Origin: Saxidomus purpurata
Taxonomy: Eukaryota > Mollusca > Bivalvia > Venerida > Veneridae
NCBI GenBank assembly: GCA_022818135.1
Contig: JAFMSR010000029.1
Span: 849,113-913,112 of the forward strand
Direction: 5' to 3'
Length of the DNA stretch: 64,000 nt
In this document: piece after piece, positions 23,710 through 34,883 of the stretch
Layout of the letters: each line of letters begins with the position of its first letter
How positions within the stretch are numbered: position 1 is the stretch's first letter
The notes under the pieces: generated by a model
The model's database searches: none
Told to the model about the DNA's origin: nothing
Seen by the model: the letters and a program-made list of their open reading frames with translations, nothing else
Program-made: the position numbers and the translations under genes

Positions 23710-26700
23710 TTGTCATTATTAAAATTATCAGTAATTGCAAGTAATGTGAATGATAATGTTGAATGGTTGAAACAGTAAAAATTAAAACAAAAGATTTCCA
23801 CAAAAGTTACGCGGCAAGTTCAATATCTCCCTTAGGCAATATTCAAGTACAATCGATAATCAATGATATTTGACCCTGTCCGTTATTTATGGATACTACC
23901 GAACCGTAATTGTTTCCGTAAATTCCTAATCCCCAATACTTATCGATTGCCTGCTGATATAGCGCTTGACACTTTTTCTGCCGTACGTCTCATCGTGTTT
24001 TAGATTCTATTATACATGTACAAGGCGTGGAAATTAACTTTTATAGCATCAAAGTTTACTTATGTTTTGTGATTTAATACTAGTGATTTTACTTTCAGTC
24101 ATTAACTACAGATATACCAAATTAAAAATTCACATAAAATCGATTCTTAAACCTGATTTCAGATAACCGTTTTACATGTCACGCCTTCCTAAATGCTGAT
24201 TGGTGAATTCTCACGCTTATTACCACGTGATGGCAACGTCATAGTAACGCTTCGTTTCGGTTTGTAAATGCTATTTTCAACTGCGGTGAACGGTTACAAT
24301 GGGTTCTAACGGTTTATAACGGTCCGGTCCGGTTCGTTCCCGGTCCGGTAGCGGTTCTAAATGGTTCCGGTTGCGGTTCGGTTGTAAAAATTACCGTTGG
24401 CAGTACTGTATATATTTTATCTTTCTCCCCCAGAAGATACAATGCCCGGGGTGGTAGAGAAATGCATTGCCTCAATACGATGACTTTCCTGGAGAAAACC
24501 GACCTGTTACGTCGATACACTACACGATTCGCCCGGATGTATTGATTCCCGAGCACAGACTGTCTACGTTGTGCCCCATTCACACATGAAACACCTTTGG
24601 TGCAGTTGACATTAAGGTCTACTAAAATCCAACCCAAGATTACCGGAGCCAATACAGAGATATTGTTATGAACGGCGAGGACAGTTTTTTTCGTGTTCAC
24701 CATTAAGTCAAGTGTAAACGTGAATTATCTAGGACTAGCATGAAGACGTTGTTATAGTCCAGTCTTTATCATCAAATTTAATGTTTTGCATTCATTTTTG
24801 TATATATTCATTATTGTAATTAAATTTGTAAATTTTGTATAGTGTCGAATGTTCGATTACTCTGGTGTTTTTTGCATTGAGCATCCATCGTTACAGTAAT
24901 TTTCATACAACATCTATGAGTATGCATGCGTTAAAACGCTTGGATTGACATTGTTATGAATGAAGCCACTTGATTTAATAAAATCGTTTTAAAATTTGCT
25001 TCAATTCCGGTATTGCCTGTCATATCAGCAACAACAAAATAATACGAATAGTGTTTAAATAGAGTTCCTCACTTGCGTTTTGTTATCGTTGTTAAAGTTT
25101 TGTAAATGTTTTTTTCTTCTTCTTTTTGTAATTTAAATAACACCTATAACAGAAACTAAAACAGCAACACAGTAAAGATATAACGAGAACAAGTTCATTA
25201 AAGATAGGTCTTAGCTGCGATGCTTTGTTTACAAAAAAAATAGTCAGCTAATATTCAACAAAGGAATACAACTATTTGAATAATAGTTTTTTCTGAATCG
25301 CCTTGTTGTTTCCCTGCCAACTAAAATCTGTAAAACAAACGCACACTCTTACTAAAGCACGTGAAAGAATAAAAGGCAAAAGTAGTTCAGTGCGTGAATA
25401 TCAGAAAGAATTTGGCATGTAAGGAAGGGGGCTGGGGATGTCTGTAATAACTTGCTCTAAATGTAAGTAAAATATAGTATTTAAGGGATGACATATACAA
25501 TAACATAAGTTTTGCCAGTCTAGTAAATGAATAAACTGTCCCTATTGTTTTTCAAATTTCTGCACAGCATTATATTTGTCACTTTTAAATAAATATTCAA
25601 CAAACTCTTTTTAGGCCTTCTATACTTGGAGAATCTTATTCAGCACATATGAAAACAGAATATTTAAAAATAACACACCTGTCTTAACCCAATTTGTATA
25701 TACTGATTCAAACTTACTTTGCATCCACAGTTTAACATTTCGCCAAAATCTAACTACCAAGGATCATTTACAAAAACAACTGAACAATAGTTTCTGCAGC
25801 TGTTTCAAAAAATAACAAGGTTATTTATAATAACACTCATTTTGAATCGAAGATGATTTATTCCTAAAATTCTATGATTGATTTTTAACTAAAGCCAATG
25901 AGCTTTAGTATCGATAGTATAAATAGAGTGTAACTTGTAAACATTTTTTCAAGTTAAAATATGTAAGATTAAGTTGATTTCTCCATTTCAGTTGCGATAT
26001 TGGCTTACATTTAGTTTCAATAAGTAAGTCATACATAGTCCGACAACGCTTTTCTTGCTTAAAGATAATTCTAGATGATACAGGTTGCATTGGGAACGTT
26101 TCCTTTTTTGCTTGATGTGCAAGACTCGACGTATTTAATTAAACTCTGATTGAAGCAATAATGTTATTGTCCTACCACAAATATTGCATATCTGCTTAAA
26201 AGATTCAAAGAAACGTAAACTTATGTCTTCACTTATAAAACAATTTACTAGAAAGACACCGTTATTGATATCATTTTTATAAAAAAATGATTTTCTCACG
26301 TCGTAACCTTGTTAGGTCCTTTATTTCATGACATCTTGAAAAACATGTCTTGAATATTTCTAATTACTGCTAGAGACGGGGTTGGAAGACTTATAAACAA
26401 ATGACTCTGTTTTTGTAGTGCTAATGTTTTAAGAAATATTCTTGCCTTTAGGAGTTAGACCAAACGCACATTTTTTTTCTCTATCTTTATTTCAAAGTTT
26501 AAACTTACAATATTCCTTAAAGCTGTTGTTCAGTTGACACCTTAAAGCTAGAGGGAGGTCACTGGTGAGGTTTCGATTTTTTGCACTTCCGGAAATTCAC
26601 ATGTGTTATATTTCAAAATTTATGATTTAACTTGATAAACCAGTTATGCAGTAGTAATAAAAATATGCTCGTATCAGTTACGGTTACAAAGCACAGTATA

Positions 26701-27522
26701 CAATACATTTCGAACACCATTTTTATTCAATTCATTTTTAAGTTGGGCTGAAACATTACCTGGGAGGGGGAGGGGGATGGGGCTTGTTAGCGACGTGGAA
26801 AACCTCTCCTCTTGCTTACTATATTTTTTATCTTTTGTTTATGAGGGAGATTTTGAAATCCCTTGCTTCATTTGTAGTACTTGTGAGTGATTAACAGTAT
26901 TTATTTAGTATTTAACGTACGAGTGGTATGTATCTATGTAAAACGCTGCAGTTGACTTATGCTGTGCTATTTTAACTAAATGCGCAAACTGTCGTATTCC
27001 CGCTCACTTAAATGTTTTGATTTTATGAATTTGAGAGTCTTAAATATTTTCAAGTAATATAATTTTGACACAAGTATTTCATCAATTAAAAGATGGTTCT
27101 GTATATGTATACATTGTGTCAGCTTGACATAATTATCTTCTAAATATTTCTATTGTGACTGCTTTTCTTTCCTTTCGTCGGTAACAAGAGAACAACATAC
27201 TCTCCATTAAGAGCAAAGGGAAAATAGGAATTGTGTCCATACATAGTATACAATGTTCGTACAGGACCACTAGCTAAACTTGCCAAGGCTATGGGAGTTG
27301 TGTTCGGAGAGATAACTTATTTACAGTTTTTCCATTTATCTCCATTTTGAATTACGTGAACGCCGGGGCGGGTCGATTTTGACAAAACTTGGTACAGTAA
27401 GCCTATGTAAAAACAATGACATGGAGTAGCATCAAGTTTTACCAAATAGTCATGATTTGAAGAGCCTAGGTAGAGATATTCTTGCCAACATTTATGTTTA
27501 TAAGCTTGATAAAATTCCATAT

Positions 27523-28022
27523 NNNNNNNNNNNNNNNNNNNNNNNNNNNNNNNNNNNNNNNNNNNNNNNNNNNNNNNNNNNNNNNNNNNNNNNNNNNNNN
27601 NNNNNNNNNNNNNNNNNNNNNNNNNNNNNNNNNNNNNNNNNNNNNNNNNNNNNNNNNNNNNNNNNNNNNNNNNNNNNNNNNNNNNNNNNNNNNNNNNNNN
27701 NNNNNNNNNNNNNNNNNNNNNNNNNNNNNNNNNNNNNNNNNNNNNNNNNNNNNNNNNNNNNNNNNNNNNNNNNNNNNNNNNNNNNNNNNNNNNNNNNNNN
27801 NNNNNNNNNNNNNNNNNNNNNNNNNNNNNNNNNNNNNNNNNNNNNNNNNNNNNNNNNNNNNNNNNNNNNNNNNNNNNNNNNNNNNNNNNNNNNNNNNNNN
27901 NNNNNNNNNNNNNNNNNNNNNNNNNNNNNNNNNNNNNNNNNNNNNNNNNNNNNNNNNNNNNNNNNNNNNNNNNNNNNNNNNNNNNNNNNNNNNNNNNNNN
28001 NNNNNNNNNNNNNNNNNNNNNN
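27523..28022. other. 500-N scaffold gap 2
   Basis: Exactly 500 N. It hides the 3' part of the hAT transposase gene of contig 3 and the end of the right arm. Confidence 0.99.
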
Positions 28023-29741
28023 TCCTTTTGAAAAAACCTTGAAACTTTACACAGAGTAGCTAGAATATCTTTAAGAAGACATACGGCTGAAATGAATTTA
28101 AATGTTTTGACTTCTTTTAAAATACCCTTTGCTTTGTTTCCACCCTCACTCTGAGGTGCTGATGCAACTTCATGTTCAAGACCTAGCACCAGTGATGACC
28201 AACTGTTATACACTGATTCAATTGCATCTTGCAAAGACAACCATCTTACCTGAGTTGGTTTTTTAAACTTTTTAACTTTTCCTCCCATTACTGTTTTCAA
28301 TTCCCTTATTTTGTTATACCTAGGTGCTGAATATTCATAAAAATTATAGATGTTAATTAATACTGACTGGACTTTTTGCAAATAGGGAATTTTCTTTGCT
28401 GCCCAGTAAGAAACATGAGCTACCCGATGGGCTGCACACCATATGTGAATGATGCGTGGGTTATCAGATTGCAGTCGTACACCTACCCCTGAGCGCTTAC
28501 CTGTCATAACTGCTGCCCCGTCACTGCCGAAGCCAGAGACCTGGTCAATTTGAATGCCTACAGACTGAAGCCAACTAACAGTTGCATTATACACTGTCTC
28601 AGCTTTACCATTTACAATATCTATGTTTGAACAAAACTCAATCTTTACTGCACCATTACTTATTATCTTGCAAAACATAACAAGTTTTTTAGTAGTTGCA
28701 ATGTCAAGTGACTCATCAACCATTATTCCAATAAATGGACTGTTCCGAATTCTAACAAAAGCCATTTCCTGTAAAACATTTGCTAAATAACCCTGGAGTG
28801 TGGCTGGTGTCTGGTGGTTGGTGTAGATACCCTTCACATGTTGGCGCTGAATTGGATCCATACTAGCTCCTGCACTTGTAGCAAATCGATGGGTGTTGGC
28901 TATCTAAAATGATAAAAATGTTTGGATTTTTTAAAATTAGCTAGATCTTTACATTAAAATTCATGTGTATAAGGGACTCTTGCTACAAAATCTGATTTTA
29001 GCTACATTTACAATTAAATTTGACTGCAACTTTTTGACCGATTTAGCATTTTTTTCCACATATTTCTTACAATTCTCCATGAATTTGGCTATAGAAAAAT
29101 TATCAGTCAATACTACCAGTATATCTGCTTTCAAAGAATAAAACGTTTAAGAAGATTCAATGAAGAAATTCTTAACTAACTTTAAGGGGATAGGAGCTTT
29201 TGAGTACTCAAGGAAAAAATTGTAATTGTAAATTTTAGTAAATTTCTCAAATTTCGACCAATCAACAAACCTGGAGGTCTACCATGCTTAAAAACTTTCT
29301 GTTTGCAATATTTTCGGATGCCATATACAGTGCCGTTCTAAGTTGTGCTTCTAATATGGGCAGCATTCCTTTGGAAATAATTTTGACAGCAGTGTCCATG
29401 TAGACTTTTTGCTTAACAGCTAAGCACGCTGTACGATGCTCGTCACTATTCTGATGTCTGACAAGCGCTGAACGTTGAAAATTTTTACAGCCCGATATGA
29501 ATATAGATGCAGAACTTTTAACATTTGGTTTAGAACACGTCAAACAGTGCATGGTCTCTGTTTCAGAATTTAATTTAAGCCAGGAAAATTCAGACAGCCA
29601 TTTATTCTGGAACCGTTTCGGATACTTTTTCCGATTACTACTGGTGGTTTGGTCAGTACTTGAGCTCGTTGACGGCATCTCTTCACTTTGTTTTGCAGCA
29701 TTCGCCGTGAAACCAAACACAGACAGCTTCGACTGAGACAT
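28023..29741 (-). CDS. hAT transposase, ZNF862-like, two exons, C-terminus missing
   Basis: Transposase (or a ZNF862-like gene derived from one), expected to bind the TIRs and cut and join DNA in the nucleus. Exon 1 (29,741-29,271) starts at MSQSK and ends LSMVDLQ before donor CAG/GTTTGT. It carries a TTF/BED-type zinc finger, MHCLTC then H-x5-H in VRHQNSDEH. Exon 2 starts at 28,903 after TTTTAG, continues IANTHRFATSAGAS, and runs into the gap. It shows the first catalytic Asp in FIGIMVDESLD, the second in GFGSDGAAVMTG, the hAT C-x-x-H element in WCAAHRVAH and the VRWLS motif. The third acidic residue and the C-terminal dimerisation domain would lie in the gap. The frame appearing to continue past the gap into 27,317-27,522 belongs to the inverted repeat, not to this gene. 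An in-frame Met at 29,813 is an alternative start; I prefer 29,741 because the related copy at 33,852 aligns there. Confidence 0.82.
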
Positions 29742-30040
29742 TTTGCAGACGAAGCCCGGATCATTAGATTGGTCACAATTTTTAAGTGCTAATATTATTT
29801 CCCAGATCCTCAAAATATGAAACCCGTCTAAATTTATGACGTCAACGGTAAATATCAGCAGTTATACAGAGCGATTGGCCGAGAGAGTTGAATTTCCATG
29901 ATCTATTTTTAGAACATGCTTGGGAATTCCAGCTGAACCTATTCGTCCTCGGCATTTTCGTACGCGCGCGATCTCGCACACGGTGAAAATTATATGCGCG
30001 ATTTATATTTTTTTTACGTGATTTACGTAACAATTTACGT
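29742..30040 (-). promoter_or_regulatory. Leader/promoter segment of the hAT element
   Basis: Between the 5' TIR and the start codon. It contains the CpG-rich stretch GCGCGCGATCTCGCACACGG and repeated TTACGT words. The same segment is recognisable at 33,563-33,851 in the non-autonomous copy, so it is part of the transposon. No TATA box at a convincing position. Confidence 0.45.
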
Positions 30041-30172
30041 GAGTGGGAACACTGAGAGTACTGTTGGCGAGAATAATCATATTATTTCGAGGAGGCTATG
30101 CCTCTGAGAAATGACGTAACTATTCAAGCCAACAGTTACTCTATCTGATTTGTATCATGGCATGTTAGTTAC

Positions 30173-32715
30173 TAAAGTCTGTTCCATTCCACTTTGGACC
30201 CCCAACTTTGACCTGAACTGAAAAATCCCGAGACGTTTTTGTATAAATTTTACCTGTTTTGTGATCTACAAAAAAGTCACCCTCGAGAATTTTAAGCGTT
30301 TTTGAAACAATCACGTCATTTTGTAAAGATGCCGATTTTTATTTTTCTATGGAGACTCGCCATTGTTTACATTGGACGCCATTGACGTTTGCTCTTCCGT
30401 AACAGAGAAGTTACGCCAAAGTTCACGTGTTTTTCAATAAAATGTTCGGGGGACATTTCAATAATACAATCAGATGCATGGTTATTAATAATGAGTTATA
30501 TAAGCACAACAGTAACGCTTAAATGTAAAAAAACTGTTGAAAATTTAATAAGATCTACAATAAAAGATTTACCTAATAATTCCTGCTTTCAAATGATTCT
30601 TAGCCTACTGCAGTATCGTTAAGGCTAATTATTAATGTCGTACTGACAGTCCGTCACCCATTTCAGATTTACTCCAGTCCACTAGTCAGGACAGCACTAA
30701 ACATTTCGAAAAATCTTAAGCAGTTGTTGAATTTCAGGTGAAGTAGCATAACATGTAAGTGAAACACACATTCATTTAAACAGTGGCCCAACCTGCATGT
30801 CACAGTATAACCCTGAACACTCCATAATCCGTTCTAAATCCTTTATTTTCCTTCACAGTAATGAGCTAGATCTATTGATATTAAAACGACAACATAGATT
30901 TCAATTCTCCGAAACTAGCTTGTGACGTATTGATTAGATGACGTAGTATGAATAACAAATCTAGGCGACACGAGTGGATCCGACGTGGGAGCCTGCATTT
31001 GCGCGCATCCCCTTATGCATACTGGTACCTAGCTAAATAAACTGAAATTACACAAAAAGAATCTAATAGTACTGTACTGTATAGGCATTTGGTCGTAGAT
31101 TGATATACCGTTTTTATAGCCTGGCACAACAAGTGCGGAACACACCTTTTACGAATCGCGTAGAATTTACACGCTTTTAAGAAATCACCTGTTCGATATG
31201 CATGTGCCTTCCTCATTCGTAGGTACATACCCATATTAACTGCTGGCTGCCATATACATTTATGTCTTACTTGTTCCGTTAGTCATGATGCGAAGGGACG
31301 TTTATACGATGCGAAGACACGTTGGGGCGATGCGATATAAATATCGTCTTCGCGTCGTGTGATCGTCCCTGCGCATCGTCCCATCGTCGCTTGCTCATAA
31401 TATGTATTTTGTCAGGGTCTGGAAATCTGGATAGGGGCAATGTTTTCCATTTTTACAGAAAATATGCCTGCTGGCCAGATATTGTAGCCAGTAGGGTTTT
31501 CTCATGGAAAAATGTTTTGTCCGTCTGGACGCAATACATGAACTGTACAAAAATGTACTGTAAATGGGCTACATTGGATGTCTTTATCTTCAACAGTTTG
31601 AGTTACGTAACGATTTCAAATTCATTTTAATATGTGCTTTAGTCTTTTAACTTAACGGCTAAGTAGGTTTTATTTCTTATCCGACGATAGATTGGGTCGC
31701 AAATTACGCAACAAAGTTTGGTATTTTACTCTAGAATGAAGCGAAAAGTGATAGATCTATGTGTCTGTTTTAGTCAGTTTTATATGTGCGAAGGCTTTAA
31801 AATGATTTGTTATTGTTGTATAAAATATGTTCTAAGTAAAAAATAATATTTGACATGTGTGCGTGCGTCTGTATGTCCGTGGTCTGTAAAGATGTACTTG
31901 AAACATTACCTTTTACGGGAGTGACAGCCTTGCAGTGTCTATTCTAGGACGCGCGGTTGAGGGAGTCATCCTATTTTTTCAAAGATCTATTCACAAAAGA
32001 ATAGTTTTATAAATAATTTTCATTTCTGAAAATATATGGTCATGATCTCTTAATGTTATGGTGGACTCCCATAGAAAGCCCCCCTTCTTTAAACAGCTGA
32101 AATCTTCGTCCGCCCCTAAGTGCGGGGTTCTTATTAGGCCTACATGTCATATATTTTCTATATCAGTGGGTGACTAAGAATTTGATATTTGCCGTTTTTC
32201 GACGATAGATACTTTATTTTATGTTTTTCTATGATCCGAGAATTGCCTGTCGGATTCATATGTTTAATGCCGACAATTAAGTTTAGGGCCCTTACAAAAT
32301 GACGAAAATGTACCGGCTGATCCTACGATGCCGGTGATTTAATGCAAGTTGGTATGCCGAAATCGTTAAGCAGTCGATACGGACTTGTTCAGGTCGGCAT
32401 ATAATACATTTATCAAATACAAAATATGCACCGCAGAAATTTGTCTCTTTCGACGTTGGTAATTTTGAGTACGTCCCTGGTAACGTCAGCTATGGACGCC
32501 GCCATCTTGAAAATCGACGCGACGTCACTTTGCATTACGCCCTATGGAGAAAATCACAAAAATGCGGATTTTTACGTTTTAGTAAGAAATAATGGAAAAA
32601 TAAAAAAGATGCCTGGAGATATTAAATTTCCAGATATATATATGCTATAAAGAGCAAAAATACATGCAATGACGACAAGAAACTAATGGTCCAAAATTAG
32701 GTGGAACAGACTTTA
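30173..32715. mobile_element. Non-autonomous TIR element, AAAGTCTGT family, copy 1
   Basis: The ends TAAAGTCTGTTCCA (30,173) and TGGAACAGACTTTA (to 32,715) are inverted repeats. GTTAGTT flanks both sides (30,164-30,170 and 32,716-32,722), a likely 7-8 bp target duplication. The second copy at 34,884-37,639 shares the ends and long internal stretches. Those include AAAAAGTCACCCTC near the left end and ATTACG-CCTATGG-GAAAATCACAAAAA plus GGCCTGGAGATATTAA-like sequence near the right end. No transposase is encoded. The right part carries GACGCCGCCATCTTG (YY1-type) followed by GACGTCAC (CRE-type). The small hairpin-rich zone 31,280-31,390 (GATGCGAAG repeats around GATATAAATATC) lies inside. Confidence 0.75.
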
Positions 32716-32819
32716 GTTAGTTAGTTTATACTTATCTATTTTAGCTCAATTTTGAAGAAAGCTTGAAGCTTGATTGACAGCTCTCATGCCCTACAATGTG
32801 TGACATAATATCATGTGAC

Positions 32820-33459
32820 TTAAAGCGACTGCACTCCAGATAACCCCCAAAATAATAAATCCTTTGTGTATTTAAAGTCTAATAATGGTCAAAAACGAAT
32901 TGTTTTTATTAAGAAATAAAAGCTTTTGCTGTTGTTTTTTATCTTCCCGGAGAATGGGTTTCCCGTTTAAAAATAGCGGGTATTCCGTCACGCGGGCAGT
33001 TTGAAACGATCACGTGATCGTTTTATTTAGATGTAAACAAAACAAAATGGCAGAGTCTTCAGCATCGAATATTGAAGAGGTAAGTGTATAGGCTGTATCA
33101 TCGATTAAATCGACGTATGATGTATGAAAAATGTTGTAACTTTTGTGAAATGTTTAAATGACGTTAATCTCTGCATGTGCAAACAGTTATGCGCGATGTC
33201 ACGTGATGACTCCACAATATCATGTGACGATTCAGATAAAAATAAACATGATATTTTTAAACTTACCCCGTTAGTCACGGGGTAAAATTCGTGATAGGAA
33301 ATATATCAAAAACAGTATTTTTTCAGCGCTTTTTTAGCTATAAAATATGTCAGTGGTCAGATTTCAATGCCCAACATACAAATGCAACACTGATTTTCTT
33401 GAAATTTGAAATTTTATTTTTTTAAAGTCATTTGGCCATCTGGAGTGCAGTCGCTTTAA
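32820..33459. mobile_element. 640-bp MITE bounded by TTAA, copy 1
   Basis: Starts TTAAAGCGACTGCACTCC and ends in its exact reverse complement, with the match extending to AGAT inside. TTAA at both ends fits the TTAA target duplication of piggyBac or Kolobok transposons. Contains an internal ACCCCGT-TAGTC-ACGGGGT hairpin shared with copy 2, an E-box CACGTG near 33,011 and an exon-like segment at 33,047-33,079. Confidence 0.82.
33047..33079 (+). other. Exon-like start (11 codons) with splice donor inside a MITE
   Basis: ATG GCA GAG ... GAA GAG encodes MAESSASNIEE and is followed at once by GTAAGT. The AAACAAAATGG start context is favourable. It may be the retained first exon of the autonomous relative's transposase, or a captured host exon. 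Open only for 33 nt, so this is suggestive. Confidence 0.4.
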
Positions 33460-33548
33460 CAAAATTGTGTGGTAGAGGCCTCAATCTTTTTCACTGAAAA
33501 AAAATCAATACATGTACTTGTTTGCTTTTTTAAGTGTTCTGCAGCCTA

Positions 33549-34145
33549 CAGTGTTCCCACTCTCGTGAATTATTATGTAAATCACATTTTTTCACCATGT
33601 GTGAGATGGCACGCATACAAAATGCCGAGGACGAATAGGTTCAGCTTGAATCCCCCCAGTATGTTCTAAAGATAGATCATGGAAATTCTACTTTCTCGGC
33701 AAATTGATCGGCATAACAGTTACTGCTGATGATTTACCATTGCCGTTAAGAAATGTAGACGGGTTGCGTATTTTATTATAATGCTCTGGGAAATAATATT
33801 CGCACTTTAAAAGTGTGACCAATCTAATGATCCGAGCTTCGTCTGCAAAAATGTCGCAGTCAAAGCATTGTGTTTGGCTTCGCAACGAATAAAATAAATG
33901 ATGCCCAACAAGAGTGAAGAGTTGCCATCCACGAGTACTGACACAACTACGAGTAGAAAAGTTAAAAGGCGGAAAAAGTACCCGAAACAATTTCAGAACA
34001 AGTGGTTGTCGCGGGTTGTAAATATTTTCAACGGTCAGCTCTTGTCTATCTTATAATTTTCATACCCCAAAAATTGAGATTTACCCCCACTTTTTGTGTC
34101 CACGGGATAAGTATGCCTTTGAAAAAATACTGAGTGGGAACACTG
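33549..34145 (+). mobile_element. 597-bp deletion derivative of the hAT transposon
   Basis: CAGTGTTCCCACTC at 33,549-33,562 and GAGTGGGAACACTG at 34,132-34,145 are the same TIRs as the autonomous element. The left 470 bp correspond to its leader and exon 1. The last 125 bp should be its 3' end, including a frame ending in NIFNGQLLSIL. The middle of the transposase is deleted. No convincing 8-bp target duplication (GCAGCCTA against ATATATAC). Confidence 0.85.
33852..34060 (+). pseudogene. Remnant of hAT transposase N- and C-terminal ends
   Basis: Begins ATGTCGCAGTCAAAG (MSQSK), the start of the intact copy on the opposite strand. A stop follows after 13 codons, then the frame shifts into a stretch matching PSTSSSTDQTTS and KKYPKRFQNKWLS of the intact protein. 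It then jumps to the very C-terminus. It cannot make a protein. Confidence 0.8.
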
Positions 34146-34201
34146 ATATATACCGGAGCATTTAAGTGTATTTGTTTTTTATTTTATTTTTGACCGGCTG
34201 A

Positions 34202-34650
34202 TTAAAGCGACTGCACTCCTGATGGACAAGTTACGATAAAAAAAGAAAATTTTCAATTTCAAGAAAACAATTGTCATTACTGTATCAGGGGCATTGTATT
34301 ATGATAAGTGACAAGTTTTCTAACAAAAGAAACAATTAAAATGTGTTGTTTTGCTTACTTTTATTGTAGAAAATATCACCCCGTGACTAACGGGGTGGGC
34401 TCTTTGGTATATCAATATTTTTAACTCGCATCAAATCAGCTGACTCCGTAGTGTAGTAGGTTAAGCCCCTGTAAATTTTTTGTAAGCGCAAAGATCCGAG
34501 TTCAAAACCTGGCTCGGGTAAATATTTTTTTTCTACCTTTATTTTTAGCTCTTACACAAAGAAAATAATCTTGATGCTGACAAATTGAATATATATTGAT
34601 TTTACCAAAATTTTAAAATTTACTAAGAATTTGGAGTGCAGTCGCTTTAA
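34202..34650. mobile_element. 449-bp MITE bounded by TTAA, copy 2
   Basis: Same TTAAAGCGACTGCACTCC ends as copy 1, in inverted orientation at 34,633-34,650, and the same internal hairpin (CCCCGTGACTAACGGGG, near 34,380). It lacks the exon-like part and instead carries a tRNA-like stretch. Confidence 0.83.
34440..34519 (+). repeat. tRNA-like (SINE-head-like) sequence within a MITE
   Basis: CTCCGTAGTGTAGTAGG resembles an RNA polymerase III A box, and GAGTTCAAAACCTGGCTC about 50 bases downstream resembles a B box. The spacing is that of a tRNA, but a full cloverleaf is not obvious. It may be a tRNA-derived SINE head or a tRNA pseudogene. Confidence 0.4.
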
Positions 34651-34883
34651 GACTTTTCCAAATTAATATTGTAAAACAAAAATCTAGGCAATAAAAAAAA
34701 TCTGAAGTGTTCTCTAATTCAGATAGATCATGTTCTATATTACAGATAGAGCACAAGTCATGCAGTCTAAGCAGTACAGTGTTTTCCTATACAAATATGC
34801 AGTAGCCATGATATAAATAAGAAAGACGGACATGTTTACACTTTCCAATGAATAAAAGCACAGTTGCAATGAAATAAAAGATT

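Larger units (their letters stand above)
18077..24408. mobile_element. Large TIR element with CCGGT-rich subterminal repeats, right-arm copy
   Basis: Mirror copy of 7,136-11,579 with the same CAGTACTGCCAACGG ends. It is longer (6.3 against 4.4 kb) because it hosts the 375-bp triplication and the 9-bp-TSD transposon described separately. Confidence 0.6.
15764..27522 (-). repeat. Right arm of the giant inverted repeat (a complete contig)
   Basis: This whole inter-gap contig is the reverse complement of 4,024-13,975. It is about 1.8 kb longer because of a 1,173-bp transposon (21,633-22,805), two extra copies of a 375-bp unit (19,856-20,949) and small indels; it has a shorter microsatellite and a different block at 16,703-17,036. 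It begins (TATGTTATTC) at the base that pairs with the edge of the hairpin in contig 1. It ends (AAAATTCCATAT) flush against the second gap. No cellular gene was found in it. Confidence 0.93.
28023..30054 (-). mobile_element. Autonomous hAT transposon, 3' part lost in the gap
   Basis: The minus-strand 5' terminal inverted repeat is CAGTGTTCCCACTC (plus-strand 30,041-30,054). It is followed by a 300-bp leader and the transposase gene. The 3' TIR lies beyond the gap. The family's 3' end is preserved in the deletion derivative at 33,549-34,145, which ends with the same 14-bp inverted repeat. Coding frames are open, so this copy may be young. Confidence 0.82.

Noticed and set aside
27317..28861. 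One long minus-strand frame joining hAT transposase to sequence beyond the gap
   Set aside because: It is open only because N codons are not stops. The part left of 27,522 belongs to the inverted repeat and to a different contig.
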